NCBI GenBank assembly: GCA_963969395.1
Contig: OZ017802.1
Span: 2,916,501 to 2,980,500, forward strand
Direction of reading: 5' to 3'
Origin: Pseudoscleropodium purum
Lineage: Eukaryota > Streptophyta > Bryopsida > Hypnales > Brachytheciaceae
DNA: 64,000 nt
Below, piece by piece: positions 46,686 to 57,932 of this stretch. The notes beneath the pieces were generated by a model, which saw only the letters and a list, made by a program, of their open reading frames with translations, ran no database searches and was not told where the DNA came from. The stretch's first letter is position 1. Each line of letters opens with the position of its first letter. A program made the translations under genes and the position numbers.

Positions 46686-46810
46686 GTGCATCCTATGAGG
46701 CCATTATTATTCAAAAAGAGCGGTAACATTTCAAAAATAAAACAGCCTAATAATCACTGCTAAATGAAGATCAATGTAATTGGTTTGTCATTTTTTTTTT
46801 TTTTTAAATA

Positions 46811-46837
46811 TAAACCCTAAACCCTATACCCTAATTA
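46811..46837. repeat. Degenerate telomere-like (CCCTAAA) run
   Basis: AAACCCTAAACCCTATACCC followed by TAATTACCCTAAACC gives four to five CCCTA units, just outside island 2. It is either a short interstitial telomere-like tract or a telo-box cluster. No gene with a start nearby can be supported. Confidence 0.45.
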
Positions 46838-46839
46838 CC

Positions 46840-49424
46840 CTAAACCTTTTCTTTTCTCCCTTAAATTGTTTTACGAATGAGGGGAATGTGGTTAAGTTGA
46901 ATATGTTTGAATTATTTATTGATATTATTCCTCTAAATAGGTTTTGAGAAGATCTGAAGATGGTGGGGATTTTTTTAAAGTTCATTAGGAAATCAAATGT
47001 TTTGCAAAAATAATCAATTCCATTTTCATTGTAAGCAAATGAAATTTAAAAAAAAGGCCCCAATACATAATTAGAATAACAGTTTAATGGATTTCAACCT
47101 CATGATATTTAATGAAAGGTTGTGATTTCTCATTAAAAGTGCATCACGATCTTCAAATGAACATTGAGTCTTTCATATTTTTTAACGAAATTTTGATTAG
47201 ATTTGAAAACAAAGAAAAAGAATCAATGTTTTAACTTTCAAATCATGTATGGCTATATTTTTTCTTAAAAACATAGAAAAATTCATTACTTGAGTTAGTG
47301 GAGTAGAATACATTATACATGTGCTATATTTATTTGAAGGGTAATTCCAATATTCTTATTTCAAATGTTTTTAAATATTAATTTTAAAAAAGAGGGTTCA
47401 TTGTTTAAAGATCTAAAAAGTTAACAAACATAATTTCTATTATAAATAGGAATTGAATTCGGAATTCGAATTTTGAAATGATTCAAATGAACAAGATATT
47501 GATTATAAAATATTTTTTTGTTTGAGTTTTCAAAATGAATTCACGAAACAATTGCAAACTTTTGAACTTAGGTATATGGTATTGTTTTTGATTTGTACTT
47601 TGTAGAGTATAATACTTCAATTTTAATCCTAAATAAATGAAAAAACTCCACATGAATGAAATGTTTCTATGTATTGCACAAAGATTTCTACCAATTATTA
47701 TGATAATTAAATACATTGTTACATTTCATAAAATATTCTACATAGAAAAAAAAATCATTTCAGTTTTCAATCATGATAAATGATGTCTTCTATTCTTTCT
47801 ATTATATATTCATTTTGTATAACGTGTACATTGTACAATCTTTGAGAGCAAGGTAGTTCATTTTTGACTCTCATTGAAATAGAAAATATATTTGTGTTTG
47901 GATTTTGAAATCATTATGTATTCTACGGTCTTGCAAGAATGCATCTTGTTTCTTCCTTTGAATCCTTTTGATATTTTTTTTATTTTCCTTTGTTTTCTGT
48001 CTCGTAGGGCTCTTATTATCTTGTTCTTTCATTTGACCAACCTATTTGGTTTGGCTATTAGTTTTTTGTTTTTTTTAATGTAATGGTTTATGCATATATT
48101 ATAAAAAATATATATTATTTATCTAAAATTAATATATTGATGAACGCATAAAGGCATTGAATGCTTTCACATTTAAAGTTATAAATCTATCATAAATCAC
48201 TCTTGCAAATTTGAATGATTGAATCGAAAATTTGAAAATGTAATTACAAGAGCTTTCAATTCAATCAATTGCATAAATCATAAATGTTGAAATGCAACTC
48301 GTATAAGTTTAGCATCTATGAAGATTAATTCATGTCATCCACATGCAATTTTCCAATTTAATAAAATGCAATTGAGTACTTCAATTTCTTTCTTTTCAAT
48401 TCTCTAAGTAACATTCACTTCATATCTTTCTCTATTTGTTTATCTATTTTTTGGCAACAAATGAAGAAACCATCTTTGTCTATATTTGCACATGCACTCT
48501 TATTTCATTGATGAAGAATAAATCTATGAAATATATAATCATTGATTTGTTCATGTTGATTTATCTAATATATTTTATGTATGTATATATATATATCATT
48601 AAAAGAGTATGAAAGACAAGATTGACAGATTGTGTTCGAATGTTGTTGATTTTGAAATGATTTAGTACTATATCATTTATAAGAATATTATAATAGTGTT
48701 ATGTTATAATATTCCTAAAACAATTGCAACAAATATTAAAATATATGCTAAGTTAGGTTTGTTAGCCTACCAATTGTTCATTAATAGACATAATTGAGTA
48801 GCCCCCTTAAATAAAACACTCAATATCTAATATCTTACAATCCAAATGGTGGATTTGTCTAAAAATTTTTCCACATCTTTTTCAACTAATTTACTACAAG
48901 ATGCTACGGTTACATATGCCCCAAAGTATTTTTCTTTTAAGACTTGATATTTGCACTACTATTGGCAGTTTTGAAGTGTTTTTAGTGAAAAGAACTTTAC
49001 GGATTAAACATCTATACCGTGAGATTTTGAAAAAAGAACAATTTGCTTTATTGGGGATAACTATAAGTCCATGTTTTTTTTCAATAGCCAAAACACACTT
49101 GCAAAGACTTGGACATTTAGCGGTTTACTAAGTGATTAGACGTCAACTAATTCAATTTAATAGTAGAATTTTTATTCAACTACCTTTTTATAATTGCTTT
49201 ATACACAATGCAACATGAATATTTGGGTACATATATTAAACGTCGCAATCCTTTCGTGAATTTTTGCACATTTTAGCTCATATCTTTGTACAAAAATATC
49301 ATTTACCAAGAATTCATAAATTTGGTCATAAAGGAAGGCTACCTTTTTTAATTTCAAATTTTACATTGAATGAATGAAAAGTTAATTGTACTATACAGTG
49401 CCATGAAGACCTCTGTTTATCGTG
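46840..49424. other. AT-rich non-coding spacer between the two divergent genes
   Basis: It is extremely AT-rich, with no gene. It holds one copy of the repeat at 48830-49020. Confidence 0.45.
48830..49020 (+). repeat. Dispersed repeat, copy 1 (related to 54820-55000)
   Basis: Shared ordered phrases with 54820-55000 include TCTTACAATCCAAATGG/TCTTGCAATCCACATGG, TACTACAAGATGCTA/CACTACAAGATCCTA, TTTTGAAGTGTTTTTAGTGAAAA/TTTTGGAGTGTTTTTGGTGAAAA and GAACTTTA. The class is unknown. Confidence 0.7.
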
Positions 49425-49835
49425 CAAAATATGGACGTCGGAGCGCTTTTGGGTCAAACCACCCCGTCCGCCCTCGTACCTGTTCGCCCTCATACCCGTC
49501 TACCCCATCCGCCCAGATCCCATCCGCCCCGATACTTGTCCCCCGTCCGCCCCATCCTCCGTTCGCCCTGTCCATCTAATCCGGCATCCCCCCTGTCCGC
49601 CCTGATACCCGTCCGCCCGGTTACGGCCGATGCGTCCGCCTCCCTCGGACCGTCCAATCGGGCGGATGCCGGATTTGTCCGCCCGTGGCCTTCGGATCGG
49701 GTGGACGGGGCTCTAGGGTTTCGGAGAGGCGGACGGCCGATGCGTCCGCCACCCCCGGCCCGTCCGATTGGGCGGATGGTTTGGGGCCGTCCGCGCCCCA
49801 ATAAAATGGGCGGACGGGCCGTCTGCATTGTCACT
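49425..49835. repeat. GTCCG-rich island 3
   Basis: CCCGTCCGCCC, GATGCGTCCGCC and GGGCGGATG words extend over about 400 bp and end some 190 bp upstream of the kinase-like ATG. That spacing is the same as between island 2 and the RING gene. The overlapping open frames are composition effects. Confidence 0.8.
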
Positions 49836-50021
49836 TTTGTTTTGCCCCTTGTGAATGCAAGGTGGAGCGGAGAGCTTGGTGGTTCATCCTCCATTGGCTC
49901 CTTTCCGAGGCAAGGCAAGAGTGGTTTATTGGGGCCCCCTTGTTGCCAATTTTTTGGACACTTGCGCGTGAATTTAATTTCAAATTAAAAAATTTGATCT
50001 ATATCAATTTCATTTGTCACG

Positions 50022-51513
50022 ATGCCGAAGGGGAAGAAGAAGGTTGCGAAGCTTAAACATGGAGAGGGACCATCGAACTTGGAAGTAGCTCGCCAAAGTC
50101 CTTCGGAAGAATGCAAAAATTCATGATCGAGCGCATCGTTTAATTTTATGAATCGGAAACAACATTGTCTTTAGACAATAAGTACATCAAATATCAAGAG
50201 GAGTGCGTGTCTAAATTCAAGGTAGACATGACACAAATGTTGTTGGATGCATTGAATGTGGCGAAGTGGCATGACGAAATGCATAAAACGTACTTCACCA
50301 AATGTTTGGAGAACAAGGTTCATGACGCTTTGTGGAATTCCAAAGTCATTTTGGTTAAATATAACAAGGAATATCGACCCAATGACGCCCAGTTTAAAGA
50401 AGTGATTCTGAAAGTGGACTTGTTTAGGGGGCGATGTGCTCCATTTGCCAAAAGGCACAATCGAGTTGATTCGATTGCTTGGTGGAAAAGCAATGATGGA
50501 GTTGCTGAAGCGGAAAGGACCAAACAGCACCTCATAGCACTTCCAGATACAGCACGCGTGATTGCTGTTGATGATAGAACGATGAGAGGTGGATATGCAA
50601 CAATTCGAAAGGTTCGTATTGAAGGATGTCCAAGAATACTTCCTTATTGGGAGTTTGCGGCAAAGAAATCCATTCACCACCAAACTCGACCTGATCTTGC
50701 AAAGTTAGAACATCAAAACGAATCAATGGCTGTTCGAATTCCACATGCGGATGTGATACGGTTTGCTGCAGTGCACGGAACGACGTGTGAAGGTTATGCG
50801 TATTGGTGGAATGGTGGAACTCTTCGACAAATGTTGAATATGGATAAGGACTTTCCAGACAACATTCAAATCCGTTTGATGTATACAAATCCAACCGAAG
50901 AGGAGGTTGTAAAAGCTCACCGTTTAGGGTGATATCGGAAGAAGTGCACGGAGTTGACATAGGCCTTTATGCATATAATGTATGCAGTGCATCTTGCTGA
51001 ACATTTGCACAATGATCTTTCTCCGGACAACATCTTGTTGCATTTTCTAGAGGATGAGTCACGTGTGTATATTGGGATTTGCGATTGGGACATGACTACC
51101 TTAGCTTCTCAGCTAATGAAGTCTTTGTACACATTCACATCAGCAGATGAGATGAAACAAACTTTGCAGAGGAGATGGTGGGTAGATCCACGTATGCATA
51201 TTTGCATAAAGCAGGTGCAGATGTGGAAGTCATTCCGATGTATTCACGTAAGTCGGAAGAGTATGCCGTTCAAAAAATTGCTCGGCGGATGAATGGAAAC
51301 AACATGTCAGAAGCGTATTTCAACGTGCTACTTAAAACACCTAGTGCGACACAATTTGCCTTTCATGACTTTGCAAAAGTGTTTTATGCTTACTTGAAGC
51401 GCATTTCTTCGAAGATTGACGATGAAAATACTAGTTTGGCCCATGTGATTACGCGATTTTCTAATACATATCATTGGCCGATGCCAGATGAACATTTCCG
51501 CCATTTATATTAG
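50022..51513 (+). pseudogene. Decayed protein-kinase-like gene of the composite element
   Basis: The ATG at 50022 opens a Lys-rich start (MPKGKKKVAKLKHG) that shifts frame near 50105-50140. The main frame then runs to a TGA at 50930-50932 and a TAG at 50960-50962 and continues in frame. A second shift near 51195-51215 leads to the end at 51513. Kinase signatures are a Gly-rich turn (MRGGYATIRKVRI), EFAAKK at the strand-3 lysine position, HNDLSPDNILLHF at the catalytic loop (His codon 51008) and CDWDM at the DFG position (from 51080). The loop Asp is kept, while HRD is HND and DFG is DWD, so activity would be doubtful even in an intact version. It begins about 190 bp after island 3. Confidence 0.65.
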
Positions 51514-51716
51514 ATTCGTAGTACAGAAGTAGTAGTTAAATACTTAAATAGGTTATATAGGCATTAAAAATTAGTTTAGAAATATAGAGTTGGAATGAAA
51601 AAAATTATATGTGCAATTAGCCAAATGTGCACAATGTATGGTATTCTACATTAAATTGAATACATTTTGCCCATATTGATTATATTTGTATTTGTGTTGA
51701 TCTCGATTTTTTAAAT

Positions 51717-51733
51717 AATATATATATATATAT
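51717..51733. repeat. AT dinucleotide microsatellite
   Basis: A run of TA units of about 17 bp lies 200 bp downstream of the kinase-like gene. Confidence 0.7.
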
Positions 51734-51914
51734 TTGAAGTCACAAATTTTTTTAGTTTGCCTTCTGAAAATGAATTGGAATTTTTTCATAGTTTCAAGAC
51801 TATCATGGACTTGTGGTCAAACTTTATAATCTTTCAACTTATGAGAGACATTGTTTTAATAACAAATCGCGAACCATTGCACTTCATTTAACATTTAATT
51901 GTTTAAAGATTAAG

Positions 51915-52085
51915 GGAGTGACCGCGGGGCAGTTTGGGTAGGGCGGTTGGGGGAAATAGGGCCGTTAAAGCGGACAGGGCGGACGGGGCGGACGGGGCGG
52001 TCCCGACGGACGCTGCATCCGCGGGGATCGCGAATGTCAGCGGACGCTACGGACACAGCGTCCGTGTCCGGACGTCGTGTCAACC
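51915..52085. repeat. GTCCG-rich island 4 (outer right)
   Basis: GGGCGGACGGGGCGGACGGG and then CGGACGCTACGGACACAGCG, ending GTCAACC. The last 60 bp can fold on themselves (GGACGCT against AGCGTCC). It is the inverted counterpart of island 1. Confidence 0.75.
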
Positions 52086-52099
52086 GTGCAAGGCGTACT

Positions 52100-52432
52100 A
52101 TACTACGAGTGTATGAAGTGCTCTAATTGGATGTATTGCTCTTGGAAGGTCATGATGGCAAGCTCTAGAAAGATCACATGCACAATTGCATGCTGTGTCA
52201 TTTGCCTCACATTGATGGAATGATTGATACAAGTAGTTCTCGGATTTTTGTTGGGCTGAAATGTGTGTTGTGTGGAAGCACTAAGCACAATATCAATATA
52301 TTGTTGTACAATATTTGTTCCATTAGATGGCACATAGATTGTTTGAGTCCGCAGTTGCAAGAAATTTCGGCAAACTGGTGGGTTTGTTCCAAATGTGTGA
52401 CTGTATGTGGACAATCGTCTTCATCCTTATAA
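52100..52432 (+). pseudogene. Decayed PHD-finger fragment
   Basis: The plus strand at about 52261-52411 reads CVLCGSTKHNINILLYNICS, then IRWHIDCLSPQLQEI, then WWVCSKC. This matches the plant PHD pattern C-x2-C, LLCD-x-CS-x-GWH-x-x-CL-x-P-L, W-x-C-x2-C. The first Cys of the LLCDNC pair is lost (LLYNIC) and the Gly before WH is Arg. An upstream frame with YECMKCSNWMYC may be another Cys-rich piece. It lies just outside the right edge of the composite element, and I cannot tell whether it belongs to it. Confidence 0.5.
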
Positions 52433-54819
52433 GATTTTCTATTAGGTTTTCATTGATTCTTTGGAGAAGGTCACTAAATTCGCCAATGTGAGAAGACTTT
52501 GACATTGTCAAAGAAGCAAGTAAAGGGGTGGTTGTAGAACCACTTGCCACACTTGATGTACATGTGTATTATGAGTGTATATATTCTTTGCTCTGCTATG
52601 GATGTTGCTAGTATTTAGGGCTTTTAATGATAGGATGTTTTCACATTTCTTTCATTACTTGTTAGATTTACCATGGTTGTGATATACATCAAAATCATGT
52701 GGCATTTTCCCTATGACTATAGTGTCCATTGTTAGTCAAGAGTTGTTGAATCTTGGTATGGTTAGATTGGTAGCTAATTACAAAGTTCATTGTTGACTTA
52801 TAGCACGCTATCTCTCATGTTAGCACAATATGATCTTGGCACAATGTATTTGTGTATGACAATTTATTAATCTCTACAAGTCTCCACATTAAGAAAGTAG
52901 ATATGCCTTGGTCAAATATTCATGCAACTTCAAGATCTCAATTGTTGATATTTGATGTAAATTAAGGATTGAAGCTTGGCAAATTTATTTCTACTCCATT
53001 TCAAAATTTTGAAAAGTACTAAAAAATCAATGAATTGATGCATTGATAGCTCTATATGTTAGAATCCAAATTTCACCATATAGCATATTCTTTCATTCTT
53101 GCTTTTTTCTTCAAGAGAGATTTTAAATTTAAGTTACAAAATTATGTTTTTCATTTTAACCTTCATTCTTTGTTAGAATCCTATACTATATTAATATACT
53201 TCCCTATTTATTTAATTAGATGCACACAACACACATTTTACTCAAGAAAACTCAATTATTTTTTAACTCCACAAAATTCTGAAAAATCATCAATAGAAAG
53301 TATATTTTATTTACACATAAGAATTATAAAAAATTAACCAATATAAATCTTAGAAATAGTATTATAGTAGTAATTGATTTTATTGTTACAAAGATGTTTT
53401 GTATATAAAAAAGAAAGAAAATACTTGAAAAATTCTAATAGTAATTTTCACAATATATATTTTTTGAAGGAATTTAAAGTTAATTTAATTATTTTTATAT
53501 TATTTATCATTTTTATTTTATTATTTGTATAAATATTTCTATAAATACAATTTATTACCAAACCAATAGAAACTTTTCACATGAATAGATTACATATTGT
53601 ATCATGAAATTTGAATATTAGATAAGGCTAAATGAAATTCAAATAGAAGTTTGACATAAAGATTTGTAGAGTAAATATTGAGGTTTCTCTACCTAATATG
53701 CTAAGCTTAGCATCACAAATAATATATTCTCTAGATTCTTCAATGCTCTCAAAACATTGAGATTCAAGAATTAAAAATCTCTTACACAATTACTTCTTAA
53801 TTACCATCATTTGCATGTAAAAATGAACCATTGATGCTTGTTTGAAGGACTTTGATCAATCTCACATTTGTTTCTTTAGCAAAAACTACCACAACCCACA
53901 AAGAAATTTTGAAGGTTATTTAAGGACTTATTCATTCTTTTCAAGTTCTTTTAAATATTTTTTCTCCAAATGTACATTATTATAACAACCACTAGTATTT
54001 AGAATTTATTTAATATTTTATAAAAATATTTTATTTCATTTTTGAATTCTAGGTGAAATTTTCAACATAATTTTTGCTTTTAACTCCTAAAAGACCAAGT
54101 TGCTTATTTTAGTAACATAGCAATTTTGGGAAGCTCGTTACAATTGGAATTTTTTTTTCTTTGAAATTTTCACAATTATGAGGACAAGATTATTCTTTAA
54201 GGCCTAATAATTTTCATAACTTTTGACTTTGCAATTAAAAAAAGTTATTATATGATATGTAGATTTTTCTTCAATAAGGCAATCTTGGTAGATTAAAACA
54301 TATTACTTTTTCCAAAACAAAAATTGGTTTTCTAGATTTAAATATATGTGACTCTTCAAATCATTCTATTTTGATTAATGAGATGAAAATTATGAGGAGT
54401 TTTAGTTTATAGGTAGTTCCAAATTTTTCATTCTTAGAGAAACTTTGAAATCCTTTATTTAGCTCAAATTTCCATATTTTTGGAAAAAAATAAAATCATA
54501 GGATGTAGATTGTTTATTACAACATTACAACCATTTGGATTGTCATTTTTCAATTCTATAACTAAATTCTTAACAATTCAATATTTTTGAATCATTCTCT
54601 ATTTCTTTCTACTTACTATTTTTTTCATACATGTTGTACAATTCCAAATGATCTGAATTTTTTCCAAGCATATAGCCAACTTGCCTTCAAGAATGAATTC
54701 AAAGAAGCACCACTACTTTGGGCATATTTTTGTACAAAAGTGACCTTGTGAAGTGAAACTACTTTGTTTTTTTAAGGATCCAAAAAAGGATTTATGTCAA
54801 TTCAAATGTTAATATCTTG

Positions 54820-55000
54820 CAATCCACATGGTGAAATTTTTTGAAATTTTTTCAGCATCTTTTCAAACCAATGCACTACAAGATCCTATAATTACATTTG
54901 TCCAAAAATGTTTTTTTTTCCTAAAATTTGGTAGTTGAACTAGAAATGATAGTTTTGGAGTGTTTTTGGTGAAAACATAGTCAAGGAACTTTAGAGGTTA
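54820..55000 (+). repeat. Dispersed repeat, copy 2 (related to 48830-49020)
   Basis: It aligns by eye with the copy 6 kb upstream over about 180 bp. The similarity spans non-coding sequence, and the open frame in the first copy is not kept in the second, so no protein is implied. Confidence 0.7.
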
Positions 55001-55959
55001 ATAAGTAAAAAGCATATAGAAAGAACAAAAACATTCAACGGCAACAAATATAGTTGGTAGTCAATGGAATAAAGGTTAGCTTTGCAAGTACCCATAGGGT
55101 GCAACAAAAAAAAAGAAGGGTTCAAATCCTTATAAACCATTGAATAAAAAAAAGCATGAATATTATAATAAATTCTACTATAATATATATATTTTTATAA
55201 TTATAAAAGAAAATCATCGTCTACATGTTGACCTCAAAAATATATCTTTTTCTCATAAGCAATTACTAGTATACAAACATTTTATAGAGGTAAGAAAAAG
55301 AATGAAAGGCACAAAGAAAAGCTCAAAAGGAAAGAGGAAAAAGTGATTTAACACTTTACACATGTGATTCACATTTAGTGTAAAGATCAAAGAAGAAGAT
55401 CAACAAAACTCCACTTGGAATTGCAAGAGATGTTGCAAGTAGATCCATAAGAAGTGCTTCAAAAGGAAAGTAGATGGCTCACAAAGGGAGCAACCATCAA
55501 CTTATTTTGTCCAACTCTTTATAGCCCTTCTTGCATAAATGTTTGACAAATATTTGATAAAACATTGATAAACACAATAAAACTATTAAAGAGGGAAAAA
55601 GAAAAAGCCAAGAAAAAAATATAGGAATTATTGTCTCTTAAAGATGGATTAGGGATATAATTTTGATGGAAAGATGTAAGGTAATCAAAGACTACTATAG
55701 GAGGAGGCTTGAAAATAGTTTGGGCATTAAGAACCACCCTATAGAAGCATCTAAAACAATGCATAGGGATGTAGAAATGAAAATGATTTTATGTAGTGAC
55801 AAACTGTCATCCCATGTGTGTGATTTTAGGCTATCGATCAGGTGACATGGTTCACCATCATGTGTGATTTTACTCATTATAATGGCCTAAAGTTCGTGAT
55901 GTTTGCAAAAAGACTTTAAAACGTAAAAGAAATTGCAAAAGAAATTGCAAAAAAAACAT

Positions 55960-56480
55960 ATGAGGCTAAACCTCCTACTAAAATACTTCTCAATCACTCA
56001 AATTTTCTTAGACTGATATGAAATTTTAACCATACAAATTAGACTAGTATGTACAACTTTTTCAAAAAAATTTATTAGAAATAGACATTGTATGAAGAAG
56101 AAACAAGCCGCCAAAGTTCACTATAATCCAAAAATGTGGGGATTTTAAACTTTGAATTGCTCCCAAACATTCAAAACAATGTGGATTGACATGAAAATTC
56201 AACCACAATAACTAGATTGCAACAGAAACATAATCCAACAATTTTTTTTGAAAATGAACATTGGGTGAAGGAGATACAAGCCCTTGAAGTAACAATCATC
56301 ACATATAGTTCAATGGACTCAAATTGAACCTGTGAACTTTGATTGGCTTACAAAAAATTTGTAATTCTTGAATTGATCTGAAATTTTTATTACATAAACT
56401 AGAAAAAAGAATGCAAATTTTGCAACAAGTTTTATTGAATTTGGACATCGGATGCAAAAGTTACAAAACTTTGAATTGAG
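55960..56480 (+). repeat. Degenerate tandem repeat, about three units of 170-190 bp
   Basis: Each unit has the order (T)GA-x-ATGAAA-TTT/TTC, then CATA/AATAACTAGA, then CAACTTT/CAA-x-TTT, then GAA-x-GACATTG-x-ATG and ACAAG/AAC. The units start near 55990, 56160 and 56340. They are diverged, and their place in a larger element is not clear. Confidence 0.45.
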
Positions 56481-57932
56481 CTTACAACTATATGAGGAAT
56501 AGTGCTTGCAATAAATTTTGATTTATAATCAATTTGAATTAAATAGAAATGTACAGTGGATTATTTTTAGATTCACTGACTCTATTAAAGGGCATGCTTA
56601 GGATTGTTCATAAACTCACTTGCTTGATTGATTACAACCACATCTATGAGCATTTATAAGGACCAAGGCTCTTCTAACCTTGATAAATCAAATCTTATTG
56701 ACTTTAAGTCAGAATATTAAAATTAAAATTTCCATTGGTATATTCTTCATTTCTCTTTCTTCCAAAACATGTAAAAAATCTCTAAATCCATCCATTTTTG
56801 CATAGGGTCTTTTCCCTTAAGTAGACACTTCCTGACCCTTCTATCTTAGTTTACCATAGACAAGAAAAATTTACTTTGTACAAGAAGTGATATAAAAAAA
56901 CTTGATTTGATTGCAAATGTATAAATATCTTTTTTTGTTTAAATTTTACAATTTCAATTTTTGAATGTTTTTTTATTTTTTTTTATAGAAGATTTCTGTA
57001 GGGAGCTATTAAGTTCAGTTCTATAGAAAAACTTATATAAAATCTCTTAACCCCTATTTAAAGATTTCTTATTGTCTAAAAGAAACTTATATTTTCACTA
57101 GAATATACGCCATTGCTACAAAGTAAAAACAAAAAAAACCCTAAATATGGTTGTCCATCCCTCTCCTCATACCCATTATATTCAACCTTCACTTGAATAC
57201 CCACCATCACAACTTCAAACTCTAAATGCAAGAAAATATGAAATTAAAAAAATTTATGGATAAGTACAACATTTCATTTGTTGTATTTCCGCAGAAGCTA
57301 GTTCTGAAAAGCTATGCATTTTGTTCAGCCTTATCCCCAACACACATGTAGTCTAGACGAAAATTCTATCGAAGGGCAACGTAACCAACACAAAGCACCG
57401 AATTGCACCGCAATGTTCAGATCTCAAAGGCTTCGCAAACCTGAAAAAACCGGAGGAAACTGGACTGCATTACAAATTAAGGAGAAATAAAGAAGAGACC
57501 AACAATAGGTTTCAGAAAGAACAATGTAAGGATGTTGTTCTCAGACAATAGGAGGTAAAGACACGATCTTTTTTTTTGCTCAAGTTATCTTCTCTTACAT
57601 GACATAAATGGTGATTTCAAGTAGCGTTTAGCTTATTTAGAATCACCAACTTGAAAAAAGGGAGGACAAATACCACGTAATCATCAATATGCCTCAGCAA
57701 CAGGAAGAACCAGCAGCTGGTTCATTCACTTCAGTGTAAGTCCGGTTGGAATCTGGAATTTGAAATGTGAAGTGTCAGGTAGAGCCACAAATATCAAAAT
57801 TTTCAGGTTTCACATGGATCACGAACTTGGAATTTTACAGCCTAAAAACTGCGCTCAAGGGTGATGCAAAGCTGGGGATTTAGATGTTGAAATCAGTCTA
57901 ACATTACTGTAGTGCCTGAAACTACCATCTTG

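Larger units (their letters stand above)
42225..52085. mobile_element. Candidate 9.9-kb composite mobile element with GTCCG-rich islands
   Basis: The left edge reads CA-G-GGTTGAC and then a run of GTCCG/CGGAC words. The right edge is the mirror image, CGGACGTCGTGTCAACC-G-TG. Two further GTCCG-rich islands lie inside, each about 200 bp upstream of the start codon of a divergent decayed gene: RING/coiled-coil on the minus strand, kinase-like on the plus strand. The symmetry suggests one unit. I could not find a matching target duplication or any transposase, so the ends and class are tentative. An alternative is two separate units (42225-46685 and 49425-52085) in opposite orientation. Confidence 0.4.
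52433..57932. other. Long AT-rich intergenic region with degenerate repeats
   Basis: No gene is seen. It holds repeat copies at 54820-55000 and 55960-56480, plus many poly-A/T tracts. The last 200 bp or so are probably the 3' untranslated region of the DPP III gene. Confidence 0.4.

Noticed and set aside
46175..46763. Several long overlapping open frames on both strands in island 2 (and likewise at 49370-49988)
   Set aside because: They coincide with GC-rich GTCCG repeats, which lack stop words in every phase. A 126-bp repeat divisible by three keeps them open. They show no family resemblance.
48894..49131. Open frames on both strands at 48.9-49.1 kb
   Set aside because: The segment is part of a dispersed repeat whose other copy (54820-55000) does not keep either frame.
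55060..55140. A tRNA/SINE-like B-box (GGTTCAAATCC)
   Set aside because: No convincing A-box, cloverleaf or repeated copy is visible, so a single 11-bp match is not enough.
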